A stretch of DNA of 64,000 nt from a virus. The DNA lies in IMG/VR virus record IMGVR_UViG_3300020202_000079, positions 1 through 64,000 of that record. The stretch is one strand, 5' to 3'. Made by a program: the position numbers and the translations under genes. Below, one piece after another: positions 40,752-47,817 of this stretch. Below the pieces are notes generated by a model. It ran no database searches. It saw only the letters and a program-made list of their open reading frames with translations, and was not told where the DNA came from. Every line of letters begins with the position of its first letter. Positions within the stretch are counted from its first letter, which is position 1.

Positions 40752-41911
40752 GGCGCGGCCCTCGGAAACTCGCTGTGCTCGACGCCGTCGAGGAGGCGGC
40801 CGGCGGCCTTCTTGCCGACCTTCCAGCTTGTGTAAGCCGGTGGCGCTCCGGCGACGCCGCCTGGATGCCAGTTGCCGTCAGCGCCCCAACAACCACGCGG
40901 CAGCTTGGGGGACGCTTTCAATCCGGCCGCTTCAAGCACGCGCGGGAACGAACCGACCGGGTGGCATTCCTGCGGCCACCATTCTCCCCACTGCTTGAAA
41001 AAGAACGCCACGCCGGCCGCCTGGCATTGGTCGCGGATCGAGCGCGCCCAAGCTGGGTGCATCGGGCGGGCCTCCGGGCCGCTCTCGCCGCCGACGATGA
41101 CCCAGTCGATGAAGCGAGCACTCGCGGACACAAGCGCCTGCCTATGATGCGTGACGTTGGCTCCAGCCGCGATTCCCTCTTCAGACGTGTTGTATGGGGC
41201 AGGCCATTGTGCGTGGACCGGCCACATGTAACGACGATAGTCGATCGGCCCGAGCAACGGCTCGGCGCTGACGAAGCGGATCGCGGCCGGCGTGGCGAGC
41301 AGTTCGATGACACGCTCGTCGGCGCGCGGCTGGTCCTCGGCCGAGACGCCGAGCCACACGTTGGGGAGCGGGCCGCTGCTGATTGCAGCGCAGGCAGCGA
41401 CAACTTCGTCGTCAACGAGTTGGCGACCTACACCACCACTGTCGCCGTTGAGAACGCTGCGCACGTTCGCCGGCATCCAATCTTCGCTGAGATATTCCCG
41501 CATGCGCTTCGCGCGCTTGGTCAGCACGATGTGGGTGTGCTGCGGCGTCAGCGCCATGACGGCAAAGCAGCGGTCGATCATCTCGTCCGGCACGAAGTCG
41601 CCGAACATGTCCGTCATCGAGCACCAGAAGATGGTGCGCGGCGATTTCCAGCGCAGCGGCTGGGTCAGCGCCTCCTCGTCGAGGAAGATGTCGACCAGCT
41701 TCTCATTGCCGGGCTTGTAGGCGAGCTGGGTGCCGAATTTGAAAAAGCCCTGGTTGAGCTTCTCGGCGTAGCAGAACCGGCAGCCGTCGGAGGCGTGCGT
41801 GCAGTGCCAGCCGACTCGGCCGGTTTCCTTGTGCCTGGCGCGGATCGGGTTGAGGGTTTCGCCCTTCGTACCCGCGCGGTGCGTCCACTCGATCGCGGTG
41901 CCGTCAGCCAT
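40748..41911 (-). CDS. DUF5131 / phage Gp37-Gp68 family protein
   Basis: The 387-residue protein has the family start MADGTAIEWTHRAGTKGETL, and a cysteine cluster GCRFCYAEKL (CxxCY) preceded by HCTHAS, consistent with the three-cysteine pattern of this radical-SAM-like family. It also has IFWCSMTDMFGDFVPDEMI, then PLLGPI, WVIVGGESGPEARPM, and FFFKQWGEW near the C-terminus. The family is frequent in phages; substrate and function are unknown. The iron-sulfur interpretation rests on the cysteines. ATG 41911 overlaps the next gene by 8 bp. Confidence 0.85.
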   Translation of the reverse strand: MADGTAIEWTHRAGTKGETLNPIRARHKETGRVGWHCTHASDGCRFCYAEKLNQGFFKFGTQLAYKPGNEKLVDIFLDEEALTQPLRWKSPRTIFWCSMTDMFGDFVPDEMIDRCFAVMALTPQHTHIVLTKRAKRMREYLSEDWMPANVRSVLNGDSGGVGRQLVDDEVVAACAAISSGPLPNVWLGVSAEDQPRADERVIELLATPAAIRFVSAEPLLGPIDYRRYMWPVHAQWPAPYNTSEEGIAAGANVTHHRQALVSASARFIDWVIVGGESGPEARPMHPAWARSIRDQCQAAGVAFFFKQWGEWWPQECHPVGSFPRVLEAAGLKASPKLPRGCWGADGNWHPGGVAGAPPAYTSWKVGKKAAGRLLDGVEHSEFPRAAP

Positions 41912-42248
41912 GGTCCTCTCCGTCGTCGAGGACCGCATCGATCATCTTCTCGTCGACCACCGTCTCGACGATGAGGCGCGCGAGATGGTTCGGGTGGATG
42001 TTGCGCTTCGCAGCGTGCGGCCCGAGGCTGTCCAGCACGTCGATCGGGAAGAGCACCGTCCGGCACAGTTCCTCGATTGGTCGCGGCGCGCGCTTCGGCC
42101 GGCCGGCCGAATGCTCAAGCGCGGACACCGTCTTCGTTTCGATGCCGAGCCGTGCAGCAATTGCCTCGGTCGAGAAACGCTGCGCACGCAGTGCCAGCAC
42201 GGCATCGGTGCGGCTTGCGTAGCCGAGCGTCGGCTTCCTCGCGCCCAT
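41904..42248 (-). CDS. Putative helix-turn-helix DNA-binding protein
   Basis: This 114-residue protein has a likely helix-turn-helix (TEAIAARLGIETKTVSALE, residues about 27-45) and a proline-rich linker leading to a helical domain (HPNHLARLIVETVVDEKM). It is tightly coupled to the DUF5131 gene downstream. Its role may be regulatory within the early operon. The family is not recognised. Confidence 0.6.
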   Translation of the reverse strand: MGARKPTLGYASRTDAVLALRAQRFSTEAIAARLGIETKTVSALEHSAGRPKRAPRPIEELCRTVLFPIDVLDSLGPHAAKRNIHPNHLARLIVETVVDEKMIDAVLDDGEDHG

Positions 42249-42251
42249 CCG

Positions 42252-42908
42252 TCACCACACGTGTACGGCCAGGCTGTCGGTCGGCTTGCCGCCTTCAGCG
42301 ATAAAGCGATCGTACCACGCGAGGCGAGCCTCCAGGGTCAGAGGCTCGCCATCGGCGTCGACCCAGCCCTCACCTTCCACGAGAAGCAGGGCGGCTGTGG
42401 GCGAGCACTCGACGCAGGTGATCGTCTCGCCGCCGAGATAGCGATCGCCCTTGAAGATCGGGTTGGAGCACGCCACGCAGGTGACGCAGTCGGCGTTTTC
42501 GATCTCGATCTCGATCGCGTCCAGCGCCTCCTCGACCGCCTTGAAGCGGGCGTCGGTGACGGCGAGCAGGGCATCGCGCTCGCGGTGAATCGCAACGCTG
42601 GCGGCCTTGGCGACGAGCCAGCGCTGCTTCAGCGAGGGCAGCGCGGCCTGGATGAAGCCGTCATATTCGGGCGAGCCGGCCATAAGGCTGATCGCGTGAG
42701 CTTCGGCATCGTGGGGCCACTCGATCGGCACGGCCCACATACGCGGGTCGAGCCGCTCGTCGAGTGGCTTTTCGGTGCGCAGCTTAAGCCACCAGTCGTT
42801 GAAGGCCTTCGCCACCTTGACGGCGTCGAGATAGGAGCCGACGGCGATGACATCGTCGGGCCCGTGGATGTTCACGCACCAGAGGACGGCGTTGGTTTTC
42901 TCGGCCAT
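42252..42908 (-). CDS. Hypothetical cysteine-containing protein
   Basis: The 218-residue protein begins MAEKTNAVLWCVNIHGPDDV and has a central helical part (FKAVEEALDAIEIEIENAD). Two cysteine pairs, CVTCVACSNP near residue 140 and CVECS near 166, suggest a zinc ribbon. The end is AVHVW. ATG 42908 follows a decent GGAG-type site. No function is known. Confidence 0.55.
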   Translation of the reverse strand: MAEKTNAVLWCVNIHGPDDVIAVGSYLDAVKVAKAFNDWWLKLRTEKPLDERLDPRMWAVPIEWPHDAEAHAISLMAGSPEYDGFIQAALPSLKQRWLVAKAASVAIHRERDALLAVTDARFKAVEEALDAIEIEIENADCVTCVACSNPIFKGDRYLGGETITCVECSPTAALLLVEGEGWVDADGEPLTLEARLAWYDRFIAEGGKPTDSLAVHVW

Positions 42909-42922
42909 GGGCGGGAGTCCTT

Positions 42923-43273
42923 TCACGCGATCTCGGCGAGCTTGGCGCGGGCGGGGTCCATGATCTCGAAGGTGCGGCGCAGCTGCTGCAGGCGGGCATC
43001 GTTGGCCGCATCCTCGCGCTCGCGCTCGGCTTTTGCCGCGGCTACCGCGGCCTCGTATTTCTCGGCGGAGCGGCGCTTCCTGGCCTCGATCTGGGTCTCG
43101 AACTCGCGGATCTTCGCCACGAAACCCTGCAGCCAGATGCTGGTCGCCTTCAACATGGTGTCGATGCCGGGCTGCGCCTTCGCGCTCTCGGCCGCCTTCA
43201 TCGCATCGGCGACGAAATCGTCGCCGAGGTTGACCTCGTCGCCCTCGTGCGGCGCGCTGGCTTGCATGTTCAT
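42923..43273 (-). CDS. Coiled-coil hypothetical protein
   Basis: The 116-residue product is helical. The second half is a charged coiled coil (AKIREFETQIEARKRRSAEK, then EREREDAANDARLQQLRRTF). The ATG 43273 is chosen over the longer in-frame start at 43306 because it has AGGAGGC upstream. It is a likely protein-protein interaction factor of unknown role. Confidence 0.55.
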   Translation of the reverse strand: MNMQASAPHEGDEVNLGDDFVADAMKAAESAKAQPGIDTMLKATSIWLQGFVAKIREFETQIEARKRRSAEKYEAAVAAAKAEREREDAANDARLQQLRRTFEIMDPARAKLAEIA

Positions 43274-43298
43274 GGGTGCCTCCTGTGGGTTTGCCGCG

Positions 43299-43604
43299 TC
43301 AGGCATCGAACTGCTCTCCCGGCGCGGCGATCTGCCAGTCGACGCGCTCGCGGATGATCGCCGGGGATGGCGCGTCGTAGTGGGAGACGACGACGATCAG
43401 CAGCTTTCCCGTCGTGAGCATGCGCAGCCGGTCGAGCCAGCCGAAGCGAAAGCGGACGGCCGTGCGCGACCAGCCAGACAGGGTCTCGATGCCCTCGGGC
43501 TCGTTGCCCAGGTGATAGCGGAAGCCCAGCGCGCGGCGCATGCGCTCGCGCGATGTCGGGATGTGCGTCATCGCGAAATTGTTCGCGGCCTGTTCGTCGC
43601 TCAT
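43299..43604 (-). CDS. Small hypothetical protein
   Basis: The 101-residue protein (ATG 43604) has an RRALGFRYHLGNEPEGIETL start region and WLDRLRMLTTGKLLIVVVSH with a hydrophobic core strand, then DWQIAAPGEQFDA. It overlaps the gene upstream by ATGA. The family was not recognised. Confidence 0.55.
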   Translation of the reverse strand: MSDEQAANNFAMTHIPTSRERMRRALGFRYHLGNEPEGIETLSGWSRTAVRFRFGWLDRLRMLTTGKLLIVVVSHYDAPSPAIIRERVDWQIAAPGEQFDA

Positions 43605-43951
43605 GCGCTGCCTTTCGTCGGGTAGGACTGCGCCATGGCGGCGAGCTTGTGCTCGCGCCAAGCCGTCAGCTCGGCATGGATGGCGTCCATGCGGCGAAGA
43701 TCGTCAGGCGTCTCCTCCACGCCGGGATCGAGGGTGGCCATGATGCTCGACCAAAGGTGCTCGGCGCCGTGCATGTAGGCGTCGCGCAGCGCCGGCAGGC
43801 GCGGGTCGGCTGCGTCGATCTTGCTGATCACGACGAAGGCGTCGAAGCCGCCCTCGATCAGCTTGCCGTCGTTTGCCAGCTCGTGCGTGAGGCGCAGCGC
43901 CTCGCGCTCGACAGGGCTCCGACGGTCGCGCTTGCGTTTGGCTTCACCCAT
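43601..43951 (-). CDS. Small hypothetical protein (GEAKRK start)
   Basis: The 116-residue protein opens with MGEAKRKRDRRS, an N-terminal GEAKRK motif seen in many phage and plasmid hypothetical proteins, then a helical segment LRLTHELANDGKLIEGGFDA. It overlaps both neighbours. It may be nucleic-acid associated given the basic start; this is a guess from composition. Confidence 0.55.
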   Translation of the reverse strand: MGEAKRKRDRRSPVEREALRLTHELANDGKLIEGGFDAFVVISKIDAADPRLPALRDAYMHGAEHLWSSIMATLDPGVEETPDDLRRMDAIHAELTAWREHKLAAMAQSYPTKGSA

Positions 43952-44171
43952 GGCCCGCCCGCTCTTCGTAACGCCGGACGGTCAGGCGGCCGGCATCGCT
44001 GATGCGCGGGACGGCGCCGTTCCATGTGATCAAGCCGCGGCGGTCGAGCGCGGCGAGCAGCTGCGTCTCCGCCGCGGCGTGCAGGCCAGCGATCGGGCAG
44101 ATGTTGCCGCGTTCGCGCGCAGCCGCATTGCGCAAAGCCTTCAGCATCGGCGCGGTGACCTCGTCAGCCAT
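43944..44171 (-). CDS. Small winged-helix-like hypothetical protein
   Basis: The 75-residue protein (MADEVTAPMLKALRNAAARE) has a helix-strand pattern ending GLITWNGAVPRISDAGRLTV, compatible with a small winged helix. It is embedded in the overlapping operon. The regulatory role suggested by the fold is only inference. Confidence 0.5.
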   Translation of the reverse strand: MADEVTAPMLKALRNAAARERGNICPIAGLHAAAETQLLAALDRRGLITWNGAVPRISDAGRLTVRRYEERAGHG

Positions 44172-44490
44172 TGGACGCGGACCGCATCGTGCGGCGCAGC
44201 CGGGCGATGCCAGCCACGCGCTTCTGGATCTCGGCCTCCACCGCGTCGAGCCGCTCGGCGAGGAAGGCCATGCGATCAGATGCGGCGTCGAAGCCGTGGA
44301 TGTCGGCGAGCGGTATGCCCGCGTCTGCGAGCAGCTTCACTTGTTCGACGCGCCGGTACTGCTCGAGATTGTAGATGCGCCGCGTGCCCACGCGCCGCGG
44401 CTTGATCAGCCCCTTCTGTTCCCAGAAACGCAGCGTGCGCAACGTCAGGCCGAAAGTGGCGGCGATCTGCGCGATGCTCATGTCAGCCAT
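44164..44490 (-). CDS. MerR-family transcriptional regulator
   Basis: The 108-residue protein has a MerR DNA-binding domain at its N-terminus: MSIAQIAATFG, then LTLRTLRFWEQKGLIKP and RRVGTRRIYNLEQYRRVEQV. A dimerisation helix follows (AFLERLDAVEAEIQ-type, truncated after about residue 100). No metal-binding cysteines are present. It may regulate genes in the early operon or the excision switch. The family call is strong; the target is unknown. Confidence 0.8.
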   Translation of the reverse strand: MADMSIAQIAATFGLTLRTLRFWEQKGLIKPRRVGTRRIYNLEQYRRVEQVKLLADAGIPLADIHGFDAASDRMAFLAERLDAVEAEIQKRVAGIARLRRTMRSASNG

Positions 44491-44773
44491 GCTTCGCCTC
44501 CTTCGCGGGAAGCGCGGTGGCGGCGGCGAGCATCTGGGTCTTGTAGACGCGCAGGAAATTTTCCGCGGCCTCGAACAGGGGGCTAAGCAGCGCTTCAGCC
44601 GCGCGGCGCTCCGGATGAATGAAGAGGCTCGGCGCCACGACGGGGCCGATGTTCTCCATCGCCTGCTTCTCCTTGAGGAACTGCGCGATGGTTTCCTCGA
44701 CGCCGGCGAAGACGCAGGCCGCCGTGCTCATCGCGGCCGTCGCTTCCTCGAGCTTCCTGCGGGCGGCGTTCAT
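44483..44773 (-). CDS. Hypothetical helical protein
   Basis: The 96-residue protein (MNAARRKLEEATAAMSTAAC) is mostly helical, with hydrophobic patches (SLFIHPERRAAEALLSPLFE) and a C-terminal helix (QMLAAATALPAKEAKHG). It overlaps the MerR-type gene downstream and the next gene upstream. No family signature was recognised. Confidence 0.5.
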   Translation of the reverse strand: MNAARRKLEEATAAMSTAACVFAGVEETIAQFLKEKQAMENIGPVVAPSLFIHPERRAAEALLSPLFEAAENFLRVYKTQMLAAATALPAKEAKHG

Positions 44774-45003
44774 GGCAGGCTGCCTTCAGCTTTGGCTTGC
44801 GCAAGCAAAAGCTTGACGCGCTCGCGGTCGAGCCAGACGACGAGGCCCAACTTTTCCATGCCGTTCGGTGTCAGCGGCTGGGGCGTTCCGAACGTGATGC
44901 GGGTGATGCCCCTGTTCATGTTCAGGCTGTCGGCGCACTCGTCCAAATTCTGGAACTGCACCTTGTCGTCGCCGTAGGCGGCAATCAGCGCGGAGAGTTT
45001 CAT
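44770..45003 (-). CDS. Small hypothetical protein
   Basis: The 77-residue product begins MKLSALIAAYGDDKVQFQNL and continues with a beta-hairpin-like TRITFGTPQPLTPNGMEKLG and VWLDRERVKLLLAQAKAEG. It is coupled by overlap to genes on both sides. Function is unknown. It resembles other short phage proteins with the D-x-V-x-x-Q-x-L-D-x-C motif near residue 13. Confidence 0.55.
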   Translation of the reverse strand: MKLSALIAAYGDDKVQFQNLDECADSLNMNRGITRITFGTPQPLTPNGMEKLGLVVWLDRERVKLLLAQAKAEGSLP

Positions 45004-45263
45004 CCAAGCCACCCGAGCCCGTTTGCAACCATGAAGCCGGCCGCGATGATCGCGCCGCAAAGCACGATCGACACGATGCATGCGAGCAGCGAGGAGCCGC
45101 GGTCAGGTGGTGCGATGTCGAAGCCTTCGGCCTCGAAGCATTGGCCGAACGGACCCGGATCGTCCGGGCGGCGGTTCGTGCGAACCAGACGCCAGCGACG
45201 CGCAAGAGCCTCGTCCAGCGGGAGATGGATTTCCTTCGACCGGCCGAGGGTGCGTGTCATCAC
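45000..45263 (-). CDS. Small membrane-anchored hypothetical protein
   Basis: The 87-residue protein has a C-terminal membrane helix (LLACIVSIVLCGAIIAAGFM) after a soluble, charged N-terminus. It starts at GTG 45263 (or ATG 45260). It is coupled to the first gene of the leftward operon. A tail-anchored topology is likely. Confidence 0.55.
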   Translation of the reverse strand: MMTRTLGRSKEIHLPLDEALARRWRLVRTNRRPDDPGPFGQCFEAEGFDIAPPDRGSSLLACIVSIVLCGAIIAAGFMVANGLGWLG

Positions 45264-45730
45264 GCCGCCTCGCGTGCTTCGACAGGCTCGGCACAGGCTG
45301 CTTCGTCGGCGGGCTTCCTTCGAGGCTCGGCGTTGCCGAGCGCCTCAGGATGATGGCCGCGGGAGATGGCGATGGCGAGGTCGGCGGCGTCGATGCCGTG
45401 GCGGTCGATGTCGGCCTGGTCGAAGCCCGCCTGACGCAGCGCCTGGGCATGGAACGGCCGGCCGCTTGCTGCGAGCCCGAGCATGATTCGCGCCATGCGC
45501 TCGACGAGCTGGAGCCGAGCGAAGGCCGGCGTGCAGAGCGTGAAGCAGGCTGCCGCGCCGCCGCCGATCAGATGGCATCCCGCGCTTTCAATGTCCTCGG
45601 CGATCGCCTGGATTTCAGCGCGTGCGAGGTCCGGATTGCCGGCCAAGAAGTGCGCCAGCGATCCGGTCCATTCCGGTTCGCCTGTCAGGCCGTGGCCTTG
45701 GTGAAGCAGGATCGTCTGGCGGAGGTTCAC
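45260..45730 (-). CDS. First gene of the leftward early operon (hypothetical)
   Basis: The 156-residue protein is read from GTG 45730, which has GGGGCG seven bases upstream. The longer ATG 45772 would lie inside the promoter and operator described at 45763-45815, so it is probably not used. The protein has a helical core (HFLAGNPDLARAEIQAIAED), while the C-terminal residues (ADEAACAEPVEAREAA) are encoded by two palindromic repeats at 45274-45297 and 45317-45353. No family is known. It is the first gene behind PL. Confidence 0.55.
   Translation of the reverse strand: MNLRQTILLHQGHGLTGEPEWTGSLAHFLAGNPDLARAEIQAIAEDIESAGCHLIGGGAAACFTLCTPAFARLQLVERMARIMLGLAASGRPFHAQALRQAGFDQADIDRHGIDAADLAIAISRGHHPEALGNAEPRRKPADEAACAEPVEAREAA
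45274..45353 (-). repeat. Two Rhizobiales-type palindromic repeats inside a gene
   Basis: GTGCTTCGACAGGCTCGGCA starts at 45274, and CCTTCGAGGCTCGGCGTTGC starts at 45317 and continues to CTCAGGATGA at 45353. The second is a known style of intergenic palindrome in Rhizobiales genomes. Both lie within the 3' coding end of the first leftward gene. They suggest that the C-terminus was extended by repeat insertion. Confidence 0.6.
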
Positions 45731-45762
45731 GTCGTCGCCCCATCGATAATTCGATGGCAGCG

Positions 45763-45815
45763 ACTTTGCCATTTGCAAACTTAAGGGTCAAGCCGAAAGT
45801 TTGCTATGTGCAAAC
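45763..45815 (-). promoter_or_regulatory. Leftward early promoter PL with two operators
   Basis: On the minus strand TTGACC (45791-45786) and CAAAGT (45768-45763) are spaced by 17 bp. O1 at 45765-45779 and O2 at 45800-45814 are both TTTGC-N5-GCAAA palindromes whose centres lie 35 bp apart. The arrangement is the mirror image of PR at 46215-46266. The operators are the likely targets of the repressor encoded between the two promoters. Confidence 0.6.
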
Positions 45816-45823
45816 ATCGCGAC

Positions 45824-46180
45824 TTAGTTGGTGGTGAAGTCCTTGAGCGACTTGATGTATAGGCCGAGTCGGCGCCGCTCGTCTTCCGGCAGCTCGCCGA
45901 TGATCGCGGCTGCAACGTCGGGGTCTGCGAGGTCCGCTTCTGATTCGCTGCCACTGACCGGAGGCTTGCGAGTAAGAAGCCATGAAACCGGCACCTTGAG
46001 GGCGGCGGCGGCTTTTTCCAGGATATCCTGGTTGTACCGCTGGTTGCCGCTTTCCAGCGACGACAAATACCCCTCGGTGATGCCCATGGCATCGGCCAGC
46101 ACTGCTTGGGTCATGTTGTTTCTGGCGATTCGCCACTCGCGTATGAAAGTGCGCCGCCACTGCTTCGGTTTTCTTGCCAT
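45824..46180 (-). CDS. CI-like repressor (XRE family)
   Basis: The 118-residue protein has an XRE helix-turn-helix (MTQAVLADAMGITEGYLSSL, residues about 23-42), preceded by a basic arm (KPKQWRRTFIREWRIARNN), and a short C-terminal helical region (LPEDERRRLGLYIKSLKDF). It lacks a peptidase domain, so induction would not be by RecA-stimulated self-cleavage of a LexA type. It lies between two operator sets and is divergent from the Cro-like gene, which defines an immunity region. Start ATG 46180 is used; ATG 46222 with GGGAAA is an alternative but overlaps O3. Confidence 0.8.
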   Translation of the reverse strand: MARKPKQWRRTFIREWRIARNNMTQAVLADAMGITEGYLSSLESGNQRYNQDILEKAAAALKVPVSWLLTRKPPVSGSESEADLADPDVAAAIIGELPEDERRRLGLYIKSLKDFTTN

Positions 46181-46214
46181 GGGCACAGTATGAACACCCG
46201 GCAGATCAAGCGTA

Positions 46215-46266
46215 TTTGCCATGTGCAAACTTTCCCGTTGACTTTGAGGTTTGCAAATACCAAAGT
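46215..46266 (+). promoter_or_regulatory. Rightward early promoter PR with two operators
   Basis: TTGACT (46238-46243) and CAAAGT (46261-46266) are separated by 17 bp. O3 at 46215-46229 is TTTGC-CATGT-GCAAA, and O4 at 46250-46264 is TTTGC-AAATA-CCAAA (one mismatch). The two centres are 35 bp apart, exactly as at PL. The spacer shares GTTTGCAAAT with PL in the same register. The predicted transcript start lies at about 46273, so the Cro-like mRNA would be leaderless. Confidence 0.6.
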
Positions 46267-46274
46267 CCGCGCCC

Positions 46275-46502
46275 ATGACTGCAGGGCCGCTTACGTTTGC
46301 TGGTTGGGTCGAGAAATCGGGGCGAAGCCGCGCCGACATCTGCGGCGAGCTCAAGATTTCCGCCCCATACCTGTCGCAGATCATCAATCGAAAGCGTCGC
46401 GTGTCGCTCGAGCTCGGGTTGAAGATCGGGAACATGTGCGGTGGTGTTGTGCCGCTTGAAAGCCTGGTCATCGAGCAGCCCCAGAATGAGGCAGCCGAAT
46501 GA
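46275..46502 (+). CDS. Cro-like DNA-binding protein
   Basis: The 75-residue protein is divergent from the repressor and sits right behind PR. It has a helix-turn-helix (SRADICGELKISAPYLSQII) followed by NRKRRVSLELGLKI, like small Cro or transcriptional-switch proteins. It has no ribosome-binding site before ATG 46275; together with the promoter position this indicates leaderless translation. A TTG at 46251 is a weaker alternative that would lie inside O4. Confidence 0.75.
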   Translation: MTAGPLTFAGWVEKSGRSRADICGELKISAPYLSQIINRKRRVSLELGLKIGNMCGGVVPLESLVIEQPQNEAAE

Positions 46503-46504
46503 TT

Positions 46505-46783
46505 TCAGTGCAGCGCCATGCAGCGCATGAACACCTCGCAGCACCTCATGCCGAAATAGGCGAAGGTCGCGCGGATGGTGAACCAGATCAGCGTCGGGCC
46601 GCTGACCAGGCGCACCTTGACCACGGTCTCGACCGTCACGTGATCGTAGGTCGAGACCTGCCTGGCGCAGAAGGTGTAGCGAATGTTGCCGTCGCCGGCG
46701 TCCTCGATCCCTCCAAGCTCCGAAACGTAGATATCCTCGACGATGACAGGCTCGTGGAGTGCATGCGGCTGCAGCTGCATCAT
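46505..46783 (-). CDS. Hypothetical protein opposite the Cro-like gene
   Basis: The 92-residue protein has a strong GAGGGGG ribosome-binding site before ATG 46783. It contains PVIVEDIYVSELGGIED and a hydrophobic C-terminal segment (LIWFTIRATFAYFGMRCCEV). It may be anchored to the membrane by that C-terminal helix. The stop is 2 bp from the Cro-like stop, in convergent orientation. Function is unknown. Confidence 0.55.
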   Translation of the reverse strand: MMQLQPHALHEPVIVEDIYVSELGGIEDAGDGNIRYTFCARQVSTYDHVTVETVVKVRLVSGPTLIWFTIRATFAYFGMRCCEVFMRCMALH

Positions 46784-46936
46784 GGTTGCCCCCTCTTTTG
46801 CAAGAAGAGTAGCCGACAAGATTTGGCGCGTCCTGTTGTCCTTCGGTGGCGCACCCGCGTTCATCACAGCTGCTCATTGCCAGCCTTAACGATACGTCAA
46901 TCAAATCTTCCGAAGTCCATGGCTGGGCGACGCGCA

Positions 46937-47170
46937 TCAATGGCCACCCCGCGCCAGGCTGCGGCGCAGGTCGCGCACCAAATCGTGCGCGACCTCGGGC
47001 GGCAGCACCATTCTCGCCACGATGCGGCGCTCGCGCATGGGGCGGGAGACGTCCTCCCAGCCGGTGACCCGCACGCAATGGTCGGTCGTCTCGACCTCGA
47101 CGCCGGCGCAAAAGGCGCTGGCAACGACGACCGGCTCGGTCAGCGGCGCCTTGTCGTCAAAGCTGGCCAT
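46937..47170 (-). CDS. Small hypothetical protein
   Basis: The 77-residue protein (ATG 47170 with GGAACGG upstream) has TEPVVVASAFCAGVEVETTD and a C-terminal MVLPPEVAHDLVRDLRRSLA. It is divergent from the early rightward genes. Similar small proteins appear near Cro-like genes in alphaproteobacterial phages, but the family is not recognised. Confidence 0.5.
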   Translation of the reverse strand: MASFDDKAPLTEPVVVASAFCAGVEVETTDHCVRVTGWEDVSRPMRERRIVARMVLPPEVAHDLVRDLRRSLARGGH

Positions 47171-47202
47171 GGCCACCGTTCCTGCGCGTCCGGAGTGCCG
47201 GC

Positions 47203-47400
47203 ATGAGCGCCCCCGTCGAGATCAGCGTCGAGCTGCCGGGGGCGGTGTTTGTGGCGCTGCGCCTGGTCGAGGTGGCGACCGATCTGCCGCGCGGCGAGAT
47301 CGTGGCGCGCGCGATCAGCCGGTATGCGGCCGAGCAGGGACTGCCGGCGCTGGCGCGTGACATGGACGAGTTCGAGAAGGATCTGGAGGTGCGGCTGTGA
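47203..47400 (+). CDS. Small hypothetical protein (rightward early operon)
   Basis: The 65-residue protein (MSAPVEISVELPGAVFVALR) resembles a ribbon-helix-helix fold: a strand followed by helices (LPRGEIVARAISRYAAEQGL). It could be a small DNA-binding or antitoxin-like protein. It is coupled to the next gene by a GTGA overlap. The function is inferred only from this pattern. Confidence 0.5.
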   Translation: MSAPVEISVELPGAVFVALRLVEVATDLPRGEIVARAISRYAAEQGLPALARDMDEFEKDLEVRL

Positions 47401-47612
47401 CCACCCCCATCAATTCCCGCGCCGGCATCCTCCCCGGAGACCGCGCGGTGGTGCAGCCTGGAGCAAGCCTTGGGAGGCTCGGCAGCGCCGAGGCCGGTGA
47501 TCCCCCCTCGCCGGCCGCCATCTTTAGCGATGCAGGCGAGCTGCTCGACCTGCCCGAATTCGCGCGGGCCAATGTCTCGCGCTTTGCGCCACACCTTGAA
47601 CGTTGCGGATGA
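47397..47612 (+). CDS. Small hypothetical protein
   Basis: The 71-residue protein starts at GTG 47397. It is proline- and glycine-rich (INSRAGILPGDRAVVQPGAS) with a C-terminal helix (DLPEFARANVSRFAPHLERC). No motif was found. It ends 205 bp before the next gene; that gap has a double hairpin. Confidence 0.45.
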   Translation: MTTPINSRAGILPGDRAVVQPGASLGRLGSAEAGDPPSPAAIFSDAGELLDLPEFARANVSRFAPHLERCG

Positions 47613-47693
47613 TGATGAACGAAGCACCGAAACTCCCTCCGTAGCGCCACCGATGTCGGCCTGGCCGACACGCGCTTTTTGAAACGACCGAGG

Positions 47694-47745
47694 CCTTCCC
47701 CGCCACGGGGAACGACACGGGGTTTCCCCGTGCCGGGGAGGTTTT
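47694..47745 (+). terminator. Nested hairpins, possible terminator/attenuator
   Basis: An inner stem CACGGGG/CCCCGTG with loop TTT (47716-47732) is nested in an outer stem pairing CCTTCCCCG (47694-47702) with CGGGGAGG (47734-47741). It is followed by TTTT (47742-47745). It lies between two plus-strand gene groups and could attenuate early transcription or be a site for the NusG-like protein. Confidence 0.4.
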
Positions 47746-47817
47746 GCGTTCGCGCCGCGTAGCAGCCGAGTCATCCCGCCAATTTTTTCCAGCTCGCCTC
47801 GGGGAGGGGCGACGCCC

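Noticed and set aside
41799-43625. A 608-codon plus-strand frame
   Set aside because: It runs antisense through six coupled minus-strand genes. Those genes have natural starts and overlaps, so the long frame is a GC-rich shadow.
45260-45772. ATG 45772 as the start of the first leftward gene
   Set aside because: It falls inside the predicted -10 region and operator O1 of PL, so the transcript would start downstream of it. GTG 45730 with GGGGCG is more consistent.
46222-46222. ATG 46222 as the start of the repressor
   Set aside because: It is possible because GGGAAA precedes it, but the codon lies inside operator O3. The internal ATG 46180 was retained; this remains open.
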